From: Betaproteobacteria bacterium
Lineage (GTDB): Bacteria > Pseudomonadota > Gammaproteobacteria > Burkholderiales > Usitatibacteraceae
NCBI GenBank assembly: GCA_016790765.1
Contig: JAEUMZ010000069.1
Coordinates: 1 to 64,000, forward strand
DNA: 64,000 nucleotides
Reading direction: 5' to 3'
The position numbers and the translations under genes are program-made. The notes under the pieces were generated by a model, which saw only the letters and a list, made by a program, of their open reading frames with translations, had not been told where the DNA came from and made no database searches. Numbering within the stretch: the first letter of the stretch is position 1; each line of letters opens with the position of its first letter. Positions 38,989-49,451 of this stretch are shown here, one piece after another.

Positions 38989-40274
38989 GTCCCTGTTTCC
39001 AAGGCGGCCAGGCGCGCCAGCCAGACCGGCAGTTCGCGGGCCGGCATGGGGGTGCCAATGAAGTAGCCTTGCGCCACATCGCATCCCATGGCGCACAGTT
39101 CGTCGCGCGTGGCCTCGTTCTCCACCCCCTCGGCGACGACCTGCAGGTCGAAGTTGTGCGCCAGGTCGATCACCGAACGCACGATGGCCTGGTCGGCACG
39201 CGACTGCCGCATGTGCTGCACGAACAGCTTGTCGATCTTCAGTTCGTCCAGCGGAAAGCGGCGCACGTACGAGAGCGACGAGTAACCGGTGCCGAAGTCA
39301 TCCACCGACAGTTTGAGACCCAGGTCCTTGAGGCGCTTGAGCACGGCATAGGACTTGTCGGCGTTGCTGATCGACGCACTTTCGGTAATCTCCAGCGTGA
39401 TGGCCGACGGATCGGCCCCCCAGGTGCCCACCATCTGTGCGAATACCTCGGGCAGGTCGTGGTCGACCAGGTTGACGGTGGACAGGTTGATGCTGACCGG
39501 CGCCAGGATGCCCTGCTGGCGCCACTCCGACTGGTGGCGGATCACGGTGTTGGCAATCCACGCCGTCAAGGCACCGATCAAACCGCATTCTTCGGCCATG
39601 CGGATCACGATCGGCGGCGGGATGGCGCCGCGCGTCGGCACCGTCCAGCGCAACAGGGCCTCCACGCCCACGCAGCCGCCATGCATCAGGTGCACCTGCG
39701 GCTGGTAATGCACCTCCAGCTGATTGGTGGCGAGTGCCTCGCGCAACGCGGTTTCCAGCCCCAGGTAGGCATGCACCTCGCCGCGGTCGGACGGCTCGAA
39801 CAGGTATTGCGACAGGTCGCGCGAACGCGCGATGCGCTCCGCGATGTCGGCGCTGACCACCAGCTGGTCGGCGCTCTGCCCATGGTCCGGATAGCAGGCG
39901 ATCCCGATCACCGGCCGGATGCGCAGGGCGGCGCCGTCGATGGTGGCCTCGGCGCACACCGAGGCGATCTTGGCGGCAGCCAGCACCGACTGCGCATTGG
40001 ACTTGAGGCCGGGAAGGATGAGGCACACCTGTTGCTCGCTCAGGCAGGCAATCCGGTCCGCCGCGCGCAGCGCCGACGGCAGCACCCTGCGCAGGGCGGA
40101 CAGGATCTCGCCGGCGCCGCGCCCGAAGATCTCGTCAAGACGGTCGGTGCGCGACAGCGTCAGGATGATCACCGCAAGCCGCTGGTGGGCTTCCTGTGCG
40201 CGGGCGATCTCCTCGTTCAGGCGATCGCGCAGTTCGCGCCGCTCGATTTCTTGCGCCGAATCCATGTCCGCCAT
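38985..40274 (-). CDS. EAL-domain c-di-GMP phosphodiesterase with degenerate GGDEF
   Basis: 429 residues from ATG 40274 (ATG 40265 is also possible and has the better-placed AGGA). Residues about 20-170 have the GGDEF fold, but the signature site reads ACLSEQQ instead of GG(D/E)EF, so cyclase activity is not expected. The EAL domain (about 180-420) keeps EALLRW, the ITES Glu, DDFGTGYSSL, KIDKLFV, EGVE and QGYFIG, so it should hydrolyse c-di-GMP to pGpG. No membrane segments. It lies 45 bp downstream of the HD-GYP gene on the same strand, so two phosphodiesterase-type proteins are probably made together. Confidence 0.9.
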   Translation of the reverse strand: MADMDSAQEIERRELRDRLNEEIARAQEAHQRLAVIILTLSRTDRLDEIFGRGAGEILSALRRVLPSALRAADRIACLSEQQVCLILPGLKSNAQSVLAAAKIASVCAEATIDGAALRIRPVIGIACYPDHGQSADQLVVSADIAERIARSRDLSQYLFEPSDRGEVHAYLGLETALREALATNQLEVHYQPQVHLMHGGCVGVEALLRWTVPTRGAIPPPIVIRMAEECGLIGALTAWIANTVIRHQSEWRQQGILAPVSINLSTVNLVDHDLPEVFAQMVGTWGADPSAITLEITESASISNADKSYAVLKRLKDLGLKLSVDDFGTGYSSLSYVRRFPLDELKIDKLFVQHMRQSRADQAIVRSVIDLAHNFDLQVVAEGVENEATRDELCAMGCDVAQGYFIGTPMPARELPVWLARLAALETGT

Positions 40275-40319
40275 CCTACCGCAGCCGGCGCGGCGGCCGG
40301 CCACCCGCGATCGCGACGG

Positions 40320-41921
40320 TCAGCTGATGTAGAACTCGCGGGCGTCGATGCCGTAGGCGTTGGCCGGCAGTCCGCGGCGGATGTACACCGGGCGGTCGGA
40401 TACGTCGTAGATCAGGTCGAGCATGACCGGCGCATCGCGCAAGTGCTTGTTGCCATCCGCAATCACCAGCACCTTGGGGCGCAGGCGCTTGTGCTTGTTG
40501 TGGGTCACGACCACCGCGACGTCGCCGTTGGACAGCTCGACCAGGCTGCCGACCGGAAACACGCCGATCGACTGGATGAACTGCTCGACCATTTCCATTT
40601 GGAATTGGGTGCCGCCCCAGTTGGATAGTTTTTGCAACGCCTCATGGGGGGAAACGGCCTCGGCATACGGACGCTCGCGGGTCAGCGCGGCGTAGGTGTC
40701 CGCAATCGCCGCCATGCGGCCGAACACGCTAATCTGATCGCCGCGCAGCGCACCGGGATAGCCCGAGCCGTCGAGCCGCTCGTGATGTTGGGCGACGCCT
40801 TCGACGATGCCCGGGTGCATGAGCGGCATGTCCGCAAGGATGTCCAGTCCCAGCTTCACGTGCTCGCGCATGATGGAATACTCGGCCGGGCTGAGCCGCG
40901 CGTTCTTTTCCAGGATCTGCTTCGGCAGCTTCACCTTCCCCACGTCGAGCAGGAAGCCGACCATGCCGAGCTGCGAAAGCTGCTCCTTGGGATAGCCCAG
41001 GTGGCGGCCGAAGGCCACCAGGCTGACGGCGACGGAGAGGCCGTGCCCGTAGAGGTCGATGTCCTTTTCGCGCATCTTGGCCACCCACATCATGGCGTCC
41101 GGGTTGCGCGTCATGCTCTCGACCATGTCGTCGATCACCGGCTGCACCGTCTCGGTGCTGAGCGCCTTGCCGGCGCGGATGTCGGCAACGACCGATTCGA
41201 GCAGGCGATGCGCGCGGTCGAACGCGCCGGTCGCCTTGCGCGCCTCCACCTCGACGCTGACCGCGTCCTCATAGACCGTCAACACCACCGTTTCGGGAAC
41301 GAAGGCCGGGCGCTTCGCCGGCAGCGGCACCGCCGGCGATGGCGGCGCGGTGGCCGGGTCCGTCGCGTTGCCGTCGGCCGCGTCCCCTTCGCGCGCGAAC
41401 AGTCCGCTCACGCTGTTGCGCAGTTGGCCCCACAAGCTCTGCCGGTCGCCGCGGGTCGGCGGCACTCCAGGCGGGCTGCGCGAACCGTCACCCATCAAGG
41501 TGGACTTGTCCTGGTACTGGATGAACCGTTCCTGGAGGTGCGATGGCGGCGTGGGTTCGGCGGCCCGTCGGGACGCGGACGTTGCAGCAGGCGCCGAGGA
41601 CGCGCTTGCGGGGCGGGAAGTCCCGCTTGCGACCGGCCGGGCGACCCGGTGCAGGAGCACCTTCGGCTCCGTTTGCCCCTGCGGGGCCGCGGCCGTCGAC
41701 GAACGCGTCGCGGTGGATGCGCCAGACGGGGGAAGCGCATCGCCGGTCGAACGCATGACATTGACGATCGCCCATTTGCAGTGCTGCCGCAATTGGCCCA
41801 GTTGCTCCTCGTCCTCGATCAGGAATCCCTGAATCAGGAACGGCGTATCGATCCAGGGCCGGTCGAGATCCTCGACGAACATGCCGATGGCCAGTTCTTG
41901 AACGGGAAGTTTGCGCTGCAT
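40320..41921 (-). CDS. HD-GYP protein with DUF3391 N-terminus and altered HD motif
   Basis: 533 residues from ATG 41921. The N-terminal DUF3391-like domain ([15 protein letters not shown]) is followed by a long low-complexity Ala/Pro/Ser linker (about 65-205) and an HD-GYP domain. The HD dyad normally reads HDIGK; here it is Leu325-Asp326 in [11 protein letters not shown], so one metal ligand is lost. The later [11 protein letters not shown] motif is intact. Activity as a phosphodiesterase is therefore uncertain; it may be a c-di-GMP-binding or protein-interaction module. Transcribed with the EAL gene. Confidence 0.88.
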   Translation of the reverse strand: MQRKLPVQELAIGMFVEDLDRPWIDTPFLIQGFLIEDEEQLGQLRQHCKWAIVNVMRSTGDALPPSGASTATRSSTAAAPQGQTEPKVLLHRVARPVASGTSRPASASSAPAATSASRRAAEPTPPSHLQERFIQYQDKSTLMGDGSRSPPGVPPTRGDRQSLWGQLRNSVSGLFAREGDAADGNATDPATAPPSPAVPLPAKRPAFVPETVVLTVYEDAVSVEVEARKATGAFDRAHRLLESVVADIRAGKALSTETVQPVIDDMVESMTRNPDAMMWVAKMREKDIDLYGHGLSVAVSLVAFGRHLGYPKEQLSQLGMVGFLLDVGKVKLPKQILEKNARLSPAEYSIMREHVKLGLDILADMPLMHPGIVEGVAQHHERLDGSGYPGALRGDQISVFGRMAAIADTYAALTRERPYAEAVSPHEALQKLSNWGGTQFQMEMVEQFIQSIGVFPVGSLVELSNGDVAVVVTHNKHKRLRPKVLVIADGNKHLRDAPVMLDLIYDVSDRPVYIRRGLPANAYGIDAREFYIS

Positions 41922-41939
41922 GAGATAGGCATCCGGTGA

Positions 41940-43211
<1,272 letters not shown>

Positions 43212-43213
43212 TT

Positions 43214-43222
43214 TGCTATAAT
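43214..43222 (+). promoter_or_regulatory. Extended -10 promoter upstream of yajC
   Basis: TGCTATAAT is a perfect extended -10 (TATAAT at 43217-43222) starting 3 bp after the tgt stop. A CCCCTTGAA/TTCAGGGG hairpin lies just downstream (43233-43261). yajC-secD-secF may therefore be transcribed separately from tgt. Confidence 0.6.
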
Positions 43223-43381
43223 GTTTGGCTAACCCCTTGAATTCCCATGTGTTTTCAGGGGTGTTGCCCTCCGGCAGCGCCGGGGACCGGTCGTCGGGCC
43301 TGTTGCGGCTTGAAACCGTCCCTCGATGCCGCCACTTCATCCCATCGGCTTGCACCAGGCAGGCCACTTCGGAGCACCGAC

Positions 43382-43708
43382 ATGATCAGTACGGCCCACG
43401 CCCAGACCGCCGGGGGCGCGCAGCAAGGCGACCCGTTTTTCAGCTTTTTCATCATCATCGGCATGTTTGTGCTGATGTACTTCCTGATGATCCGCCCGCA
43501 GCAGAAGCGCGCCAAGGAACACAAGCAGATGGTCGATGGCCTGCAAAAGGGCGACGAAGTGGTGGCGATGGGCATGATCGGCAAGATCACCAAGGTGGGC
43601 GACGGCTACATCGGCCTGGACGTCGGCGATGGCCATGTGCTGCACCTGCAGAAGCAGGCGGTGTCGACCCTGCTGCCCAAGGGCACGTTCAACGACGTCG
43701 TGAAATGA
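43382..43708 (+). CDS. yajC: Preprotein translocase subunit YajC
   Basis: 108 residues from ATG 43382 with GGAGC upstream. One N-terminal membrane segment (FFIIIGMFVLMYFLMIRPQQ), followed by a cytosolic domain with the conserved KGDEVV and GMIGKI stretch. Accessory subunit of the SecDF-YajC complex that aids SecYEG protein export. A 170-bp leader separates it from tgt; secD follows 40 bp later. Confidence 0.96.
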   Translation: MISTAHAQTAGGAQQGDPFFSFFIIIGMFVLMYFLMIRPQQKRAKEHKQMVDGLQKGDEVVAMGMIGKITKVGDGYIGLDVGDGHVLHLQKQAVSTLLPKGTFNDVVK

Positions 43709-43748
43709 TTCCCGCGCCCCGCGCGGGGCGCATTCGCAAGGCCCTGCC

Positions 43749-45605
43749 ATGAACAAGTATCCCGCCTGGAAGTACATCCTCATCGCGCTCACGCTGTGCG
43801 TGGCGTTTCTCTACACCGTGCCCAACTTCTTCGGCGAGGTGCCAGCCGTGCAGGTCTCCGGGCTGCGCACCTTGAAGGCGGATGCCAACACGCAGAAAGC
43901 CGTCGAAGACGCCCTGAAGGGTGCCCAGATCGCCCATGACGGCATCGAGCTCGAGGGCGAGGCGCTGCGCGTGCGCTTCAAGGATACCGACGCGCAATTG
44001 AAGGCGCGCGACGTGATTCAGCAAAAGGTCGGTGAGGGCTACATTGCCGCATTGAACCTGGTGTCGAACTCGCCGGCCTGGCTGTCGAAGGTCAATGCCC
44101 TGCCCATGTACCTGGGCCTCGACCTGCGCGGCGGCGTTCATTTCTTGATGCAGGTGGACATGAAGGCCGCGATGACCAAGGCGGTGGAGCGCTATGCCGG
44201 GGAGATCCGCACGTCCCTGCGCGACAAGAAGATCTACTACAACAGCATCGTGCGCGACGGCGACAAGGTGGTGGTGCGTTTCAAGGAAAGCACCGAGTTG
44301 GCCAAGGCCGAGAAGGAAATCGGCTCGCAGATCACCGACGTGGTGCTGCGCGCCTCCGGCGCCGGCGAGGACCTGGTGCTTACGGCGACGCTCAAGCCGG
44401 AGTCCCTGAAGGCACTGCAGGAGAGCGCCATCCAGCAGAACATCACGGCGCTGCGCAAGCGCGTAAACGAATTGGGCGTGTCGGAACCGATCGTCCAGCA
44501 ACAGGGCGCGGACCGCATCCTGGTGCAACTTGCGGGCGTGCAGGATCCGACGCGTGCCAAGGACGTCATCGGGCGCACCGCGACGCTGGAACTGCGCAAC
44601 GTGGCCCATGAGCACTTGGTGGGCGCCGGCTTCGAACACCTGCGCAATGAACCGGCCCCGTTCAACACGGAAAAAATGACCGGTGACAAGGGCGAGGTCG
44701 TCCTGGTGCGCAAGTCCGTGGTCATCACCGGTGAACGCGTCACCGATGCACAGCCCGGGTTCGACCAGCAGACCGGGCGCCCGATCGTCAGCGTCCGCCT
44801 CGACGGTCCCGGGGGACGGGTGATGTTGCAGAACACGCGCGAGAACGTCGGCAAACAGATGGCGATGATCCTGATCGAGCGCGGCAAGCCGGAGGTGCTG
44901 ACCTGGCCGGTGATCCAGAGCGAGTTCGGTCCGCAGTTCCAGATCAGCGGCAGCTTTACGACGGCGGAAGCGAAAAACCTTGCGCTACTCCTGCGCGCAG
45001 GCGCGCTGGCGGCGCCCATGGAGATCATCGAGGAACGCACCATCGGCCCCAGCCTGGGCGCCGAGAACATCGAGCGCGGCAAGAATTCGTTGCTCATCGG
45101 TTTCGCCCTGATCGCCGTGTTCATGGTGGCCTATTACATGCTGTTCGGCGTGGTGTCCGTCATCGCGCTGGCCTCGAATCTTTTGTTCCTGATGGCGATC
45201 CTGTCCATGCTGCAGGCGACGCTGACCTTGCCGGGCATCGCGGCCATTGCGCTCACCCTCGGCATGGCAATCGACGCAAACGTGCTGATCAACGAGCGCA
45301 TCCGCGAGGAGTTGCGATCGGGCGTCTCACCGCAGATGGCCATCCAGGCCGGCTACGACCGCGCACTGGACACCATCATCGATTCGAACGTCACCACGCT
45401 GATCGCCGGCCTGGCGCTGCTGATCTGGGGCTCCGGCCCGGTGCGCGGTTTTGCCGTGGTGCATTGCCTGGGCATTCTCACCTCGCTGTTCTCCGCGGTG
45501 ATGGTGTCGCGCGGCATCGTGAACCTGATCTACGGCGGCAAGAAGGCGGCCAGGCTGTCGATCGGCAACGTGAACTGGCACAAGTCCGAGGCAAACCCCG
45601 CCTGA
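43749..45605 (+). CDS. secD: Protein translocase subunit SecD
   Basis: 618 residues, as in E. coli (615). An N-terminal membrane segment, the GLDLRGGVHF signature, a large periplasmic domain and five C-terminal membrane segments are visible, including the AIALTLGMAIDANVLINERI motif whose Asp takes part in proton transfer. With SecF it uses the proton gradient to pull proteins across the inner membrane. Confidence 0.97.
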   Translation: MNKYPAWKYILIALTLCVAFLYTVPNFFGEVPAVQVSGLRTLKADANTQKAVEDALKGAQIAHDGIELEGEALRVRFKDTDAQLKARDVIQQKVGEGYIAALNLVSNSPAWLSKVNALPMYLGLDLRGGVHFLMQVDMKAAMTKAVERYAGEIRTSLRDKKIYYNSIVRDGDKVVVRFKESTELAKAEKEIGSQITDVVLRASGAGEDLVLTATLKPESLKALQESAIQQNITALRKRVNELGVSEPIVQQQGADRILVQLAGVQDPTRAKDVIGRTATLELRNVAHEHLVGAGFEHLRNEPAPFNTEKMTGDKGEVVLVRKSVVITGERVTDAQPGFDQQTGRPIVSVRLDGPGGRVMLQNTRENVGKQMAMILIERGKPEVLTWPVIQSEFGPQFQISGSFTTAEAKNLALLLRAGALAAPMEIIEERTIGPSLGAENIERGKNSLLIGFALIAVFMVAYYMLFGVVSVIALASNLLFLMAILSMLQATLTLPGIAAIALTLGMAIDANVLINERIREELRSGVSPQMAIQAGYDRALDTIIDSNVTTLIAGLALLIWGSGPVRGFAVVHCLGILTSLFSAVMVSRGIVNLIYGGKKAARLSIGNVNWHKSEANPA

Positions 45606-45648
45606 ACGGCGCGACGCTTCGCGAACCCACAGAATCGAAGGACGCATC

Positions 45649-46641
45649 ATGGAGTTTTTCCGCATCAAGAAGTCGATCCCGTTCATGCGCCACGCGCTGG
45701 TGTTCAACGTGATCTCGTTCGTCACCTTCCTGTTGGCGGTGTATTTCCTCGCCACCAGGGGCCTGCACTTTTCCATCGAGTTCACCGGCGGCACGGTGAT
45801 CGAGGCGCCCTTCAAGCAGGCGGCCGACCTCGAGAAGATCCGCGCCGAGATCGAGAAGCGCGGTTTCCAGGAAGCCTTCGTGCAGAACTTCGGTTCCTCG
45901 AAGGACGTGCTGATCCGCCTGCCGCTGAAGGCCTCCGAGGGCAACCAGAACGAGGCGATGGAGAAGCAGAAGAACACCATCATCGAGGCGTTGCTTCCGC
46001 TCGGGCTCGACTATGACGCGGAGAAAGTCAAGAACGACCCGAAGTCCAACAAGCTCAGGGTCGAGTTCGTCGGCAGCCAGGTCGGCAAGGAGTTGGCCTA
46101 CGACGGTGCCGCCGCGCTGCTGGCGGTTTGCATCGGCATCATCATCTACCTCGCCATCCGATTCGAGTGGCGCTTCGCGGTGGCCACCATCGTCGCCAAC
46201 CTGCACGACGTGATCATCATCCTGGGTTTCTTCGCCTTCTTCCAGTGGGAATTCTCGCTGCCGGTGCTGGCGGCGGTGCTGGCCATCCTCGGCTACTCGG
46301 TGAACGAGTCGGTGGTGGTGTTCGATCGTGCGCGCGAGAACTTCCGCAAGATGCGCAAGGCCACAACGGAGGAAATCTTCGACGCCGCCATCACCGGCAC
46401 GATCTCCCGCACCATCATCACCCACGGCACCACCCAGATGATGGTGCTGGCGATGCTGATCGCCGGCGGCCCGGCGTTGTACTACTTTGCGCTGGCGCTG
46501 ACCATCGGCATCTGCTTCGGCATCTATTCGTCGGTGCTGGTGGCCTGCCCGATCGCCAAGTACCTCGGCGTGTCGCGCGAGGACTTCGTGAAGCCGGTGA
46601 AAAAGGAAGGCGAGCCGGACGTCATTTCCGCGCAACCCTGA
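45649..46641 (+). CDS. secF: Protein translocase subunit SecF
   Basis: 330 residues with AAGGA upstream of the ATG. It has the FTGGTVIEA signature after the first membrane segment and the C-terminal membrane block with ILGYSVNESVVVFDRARE. Partner of SecD; the gene order is standard. DedA follows 18 bp later. Confidence 0.97.
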   Translation: MEFFRIKKSIPFMRHALVFNVISFVTFLLAVYFLATRGLHFSIEFTGGTVIEAPFKQAADLEKIRAEIEKRGFQEAFVQNFGSSKDVLIRLPLKASEGNQNEAMEKQKNTIIEALLPLGLDYDAEKVKNDPKSNKLRVEFVGSQVGKELAYDGAAALLAVCIGIIIYLAIRFEWRFAVATIVANLHDVIIILGFFAFFQWEFSLPVLAAVLAILGYSVNESVVVFDRARENFRKMRKATTEEIFDAAITGTISRTIITHGTTQMMVLAMLIAGGPALYYFALALTIGICFGIYSSVLVACPIAKYLGVSREDFVKPVKKEGEPDVISAQP

Positions 46642-46659
46642 CCACCGGAATCGGCGCGC

Positions 46660-47343
46660 ATGGAAGTGCTGATCGAATGGGCCTCCCTGGCGATTGATGT
46701 CGTCCTGAACCTCAACACCTACCTCGCCAGTTGGACCTCGAGGTACGGCGTGTGGATTTACGTCATCCTGTTCGCCATCGTGTTTGCCGAAACCGGGCTG
46801 GTGGTGACGCCGTTCCTGCCGGGCGATTCGCTGTTGTTCGTCGCCGGCTCGATCGCCGCGCTCGGCGGCATGGACGTGCACTTTCTGGTTGCCGTGTTGT
46901 TCGTGGCGGCGGTACTGGGCAACACGGTGAACTACGAGGTGGGGCGATGGTTCGGCAAGCGCTATTTCGTCGATCGCGGTTCGCGCTGGCTCAATCCGGA
47001 GCACCTTGCCCGGACGCATGCGTTTTTCGAGCGCTGGGGTCCGGCCGCCGTGGTGATCGCGCGCTTCGTGCCGTTCCTGCGCACCTACGTGCCCTTCGTG
47101 GCCGGGCTCGGCGCCATGACGCGCGCCAAGTATATGGGCTACACGATATTCGGTGCCGCCATGTGGGTCGGTTCGCTGGTGTACCTCGGATACCTGTTCG
47201 GCAACATTCCCTGGATCAAGGAGCACCAAGGGCTGCTGGTGGTGGGCATCATCATCGTCAGCCTGCTGCCGTTGATCGCTGGATTCGTCAAGGCGCGGTT
47301 GGCGCCGGTGGATCCGGCGGCGCCGCCGAAGACCGCCGCGTGA
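46660..47343 (+). CDS. DedA-family membrane protein
   Basis: 227 residues. DedA signatures are clear: FAETGLVVTPFLPGDSLLF, LGNTVNYEVGRWFG, FFERWGPAAVVIARFVPFLRTYVPFVAG. Family members are inner-membrane proteins implicated in lipid (undecaprenyl-phosphate or phosphatidylethanolamine) flipping and membrane homeostasis. It is probably part of the secDF transcript. The last 56 bp overlap the convergent DUF2069 gene. Confidence 0.93.
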   Translation: MEVLIEWASLAIDVVLNLNTYLASWTSRYGVWIYVILFAIVFAETGLVVTPFLPGDSLLFVAGSIAALGGMDVHFLVAVLFVAAVLGNTVNYEVGRWFGKRYFVDRGSRWLNPEHLARTHAFFERWGPAAVVIARFVPFLRTYVPFVAGLGAMTRAKYMGYTIFGAAMWVGSLVYLGYLFGNIPWIKEHQGLLVVGIIIVSLLPLIAGFVKARLAPVDPAAPPKTAA

Positions 47344-47674
47344 CGCGCAGGCAGCCGACGACGGCGAAGAAGAAAGCGAGCGCAAGCAAGGCCTCCGCGA
47401 CGGCCAGCCAACGACCGGGGCCGGCATCGGTGAAGGCGCGCGTGGCCCCCTCGGCCACGTAGAACCAGATCAGCAGGCTGGCCCACTGGTACGTGTAGCG
47501 ATGACCGCGCAACACGCCCATCAACGGTAGCAGCAAGGGCAGGCACTTGAGGGCGAGCCACGAGCCCCCGGGGCGCAGCGGTGCCAGCACCAGCTCCCAT
47601 GCCAGGCACAACGCAATCAATGCGATCAGTGCGAGTGAAGCCGCCCACTGCAGGCGCGCGGCGGGCGACCCCAT
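47288..47674 (-). CDS. DUF2069 membrane protein
   Basis: 128 residues with three or four hydrophobic segments and a Pro/Ala-rich C-terminus that overlaps the DedA gene end by 56 bp. The sequence pattern, with a small membrane protein directly after WrbA, fits DUF2069. Its ATG abuts the wrbA stop (TGAATG). Function unknown. Confidence 0.82.
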   Translation of the reverse strand: MGSPAARLQWAASLALIALIALCLAWELVLAPLRPGGSWLALKCLPLLLPLMGVLRGHRYTYQWASLLIWFYVAEGATRAFTDAGPGRWLAVAEALLALAFFFAVVGCLRVTRRSSAAPPDPPAPTAP

Positions 47675-48268
47675 TCAGCGCGCAAGCCGTGCAGCGACAT
47701 CCGCCACGCGCCGGCCCAGCGACGCCGCGAGCGTGGCCTCGTCGTCGCTGATCGGATACTCGTTCGCGCTGCCCGCCACGTGCGTCGCACCATACGGCGA
47801 TCCGCCGGTGCGCGTGCTGCTCAGGCGCGCTTCGGTGAACGGCAGGCCGACGATCAACATGCCGTGGTGCAGGAGCGGCAGCATCATCGAGAGCAGGGTG
47901 GACTCGTTGCCGCCATGCTGGGTGCTGGTGGAGGTGAACACGCAGGCCGGCTTCCCGGCCAGCGCGCCGGACAGCCATTCGCCGGCGGTGCCGTCGAGGA
48001 AGTACTTCATCGGCGCAGCCATATTGCCGAAGCGCGTGGGCGAGCCCAGCGCCAGTCCGGCGCACTCCGCGAGGTCGCGCGCGGTGGCGTACGGGGCGCC
48101 TTCCTGCGGCACCGGCGGTGCAGCCAATACCGTCACCGGGGCCACTTTCGGCACCGTGCGCAGCCGGGCGGTCATGCCCGGCACCGACTCGATGCCGCGC
48201 GCCACATGGCGCGCCAGTTCGCGCACGGCGCCATTCTGCGAATAGTAGAGAACGAGGATGTCGGCCAT
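47675..48268 (-). CDS. wrbA: NAD(P)H:quinone oxidoreductase WrbA
   Basis: 197 residues, flavodoxin fold. The N-terminus ILVLYYSQNGAVRELA binds the FMN phosphate. The middle has SPTRFGNMAAPMKYFLD, and STSTQHGGNEST is the WrbA signature. It reduces quinones by two electrons using NAD(P)H, avoiding semiquinone radicals. Transcribed together with the DUF2069 gene and divergent from the BrkB-family gene. Confidence 0.94.
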   Translation of the reverse strand: MADILVLYYSQNGAVRELARHVARGIESVPGMTARLRTVPKVAPVTVLAAPPVPQEGAPYATARDLAECAGLALGSPTRFGNMAAPMKYFLDGTAGEWLSGALAGKPACVFTSTSTQHGGNESTLLSMMLPLLHHGMLIVGLPFTEARLSSTRTGGSPYGATHVAGSANEYPISDDEATLAASLGRRVADVAARLAR

Positions 48269-48298
48269 GTGCAGGTGAACGCCATGCAGCGCAGCCGC

Positions 48299-48305
48299 TA
48301 TTATA
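48299..48305. promoter_or_regulatory. Shared -10-like element between wrbA and the BrkB gene
   Basis: TATTATA reads as TATTAT on the plus strand (48299-48304) and TATAAT on the minus strand (48300-48305), 52 bp before the BrkB TTG and 31 bp before wrbA. Neither strand shows a clear -35. Confidence 0.35.
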
Positions 48306-48355
48306 CGAACGGCATCCTTCCGCCGGCCCATCGTACGCCGGCCAGAGAGACGGCA

Positions 48356-49435
48356 TTGCGCAACCTCCTTGTCTACCTTCGGTTTGTCGGCCGGCGCATG
48401 GTCGCGGACCGCTGCCTGATGGTGGCCGGCAGCCTCGCCTTCACGACCCTGTTGGCCTTGGTGCCGTTGCTCACCATCACGGTCACGCTCACCGCCAACC
48501 TGCCCTATGTGGCGAAAATGATTGCCGCCGTGCACGATTTCGCGCTCAAGAACATGGTGCCCGAGGTGGGCGGCAGGCTGGTCGCCACCTACATCGACCA
48601 GTTCGCGCGCAATGCCGCGCGCCTCACGCTGATCGGGCTGGCCATCGTTGCGGCCACCGCCGTGGCGATGTTCTTCACCATCGACAGCGCGTTCAACGAC
48701 ATCTGGCGCGCCAAGCGCCGGCGCAGTTGGATCAAGCGCCTGGGGGCCTACGTGTTGCTGCTGCTGGCCGGTCCCCTGTTGATCGGCGCCAGTCTTACGA
48801 TGACCTCCTACCTGGTGCACGTGGCACACCGGTTCGAGCGCGTGCTGCCCATGCTCGACGATGGCATCGTGCGCGTCGTGCCGTTCCTGCTCACCACCCT
48901 GGCGCTGGTGCTGGCCTACCGCGTCATGCCGGCGCGCCATGTACCGCTGCGCCACGCGCTGGTCGGCGGGTTGCTCGCCGGCCTGCTGTTCGAATGCACC
49001 AAGTATGCGTTCGTGGTGACCATCGTGCGCATCCCCACCTACAGCCTGGTGTACGGCACCTTCGCCAGCGTGCCGATTCTGCTGGTCTGGCTGTTCCTGT
49101 GCTGGACCCTGGTGCTGGCGGGCGCCGAGGTCGCGGCGACCCTGTCCTACTTCCGGCATCCGGCACGCGAAACGCGCATCCGGTCGGAATCGGCCTACAT
49201 CCCGGACGCGATCCGCGTGGTCGATGCGCTGGCGCTGGCCGGCGTACCCATGGACCTCACCGCCGTGCGCTTCAAGGTGCCGATGCCCATCGACGTGGCC
49301 GAGGACATCCTGCATGCCCTCGAGGATGCCGCGCTCGTCAGGCGCGAAGCGCGCGGCGCGTACCGACTGTTGCTGGCGCGCGATGCAATTTCGGACGAGG
49401 AGATCGTGCGGGCCGTGTCCGCCCACAGCGACTGA
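48356..49435 (+). CDS. YihY/BrkB-family inner-membrane protein
   Basis: 359 residues from TTG 48356, which keeps the conserved start of the family (LRFVGRRMVADRC); an ATG at 48284 lies before the likely transcription start. Six membrane segments, with SLAFTTLLALVPLLT, PTYSLVYGTFASVPILLVWLFLCW and AGAEVAATLSY typical of the family once called ribonuclease BN by mistake. A C-terminal winged-helix-like cytosolic tail (about 280-359) is present. Function in proteobacteria is not established. Confidence 0.9.
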   Translation: MRNLLVYLRFVGRRMVADRCLMVAGSLAFTTLLALVPLLTITVTLTANLPYVAKMIAAVHDFALKNMVPEVGGRLVATYIDQFARNAARLTLIGLAIVAATAVAMFFTIDSAFNDIWRAKRRRSWIKRLGAYVLLLLAGPLLIGASLTMTSYLVHVAHRFERVLPMLDDGIVRVVPFLLTTLALVLAYRVMPARHVPLRHALVGGLLAGLLFECTKYAFVVTIVRIPTYSLVYGTFASVPILLVWLFLCWTLVLAGAEVAATLSYFRHPARETRIRSESAYIPDAIRVVDALALAGVPMDLTAVRFKVPMPIDVAEDILHALEDAALVRREARGAYRLLLARDAISDEEIVRAVSAHSD

Positions 49436-49451
49436 ATTGCCGCGGACGGCG

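Noticed and set aside
48839-48848. GGTTCGAGC as a possible tRNA T-loop
   Set aside because: It lies inside the BrkB coding sequence and no acceptor or anticodon stems could be built around it. No tRNA was found anywhere in the window.
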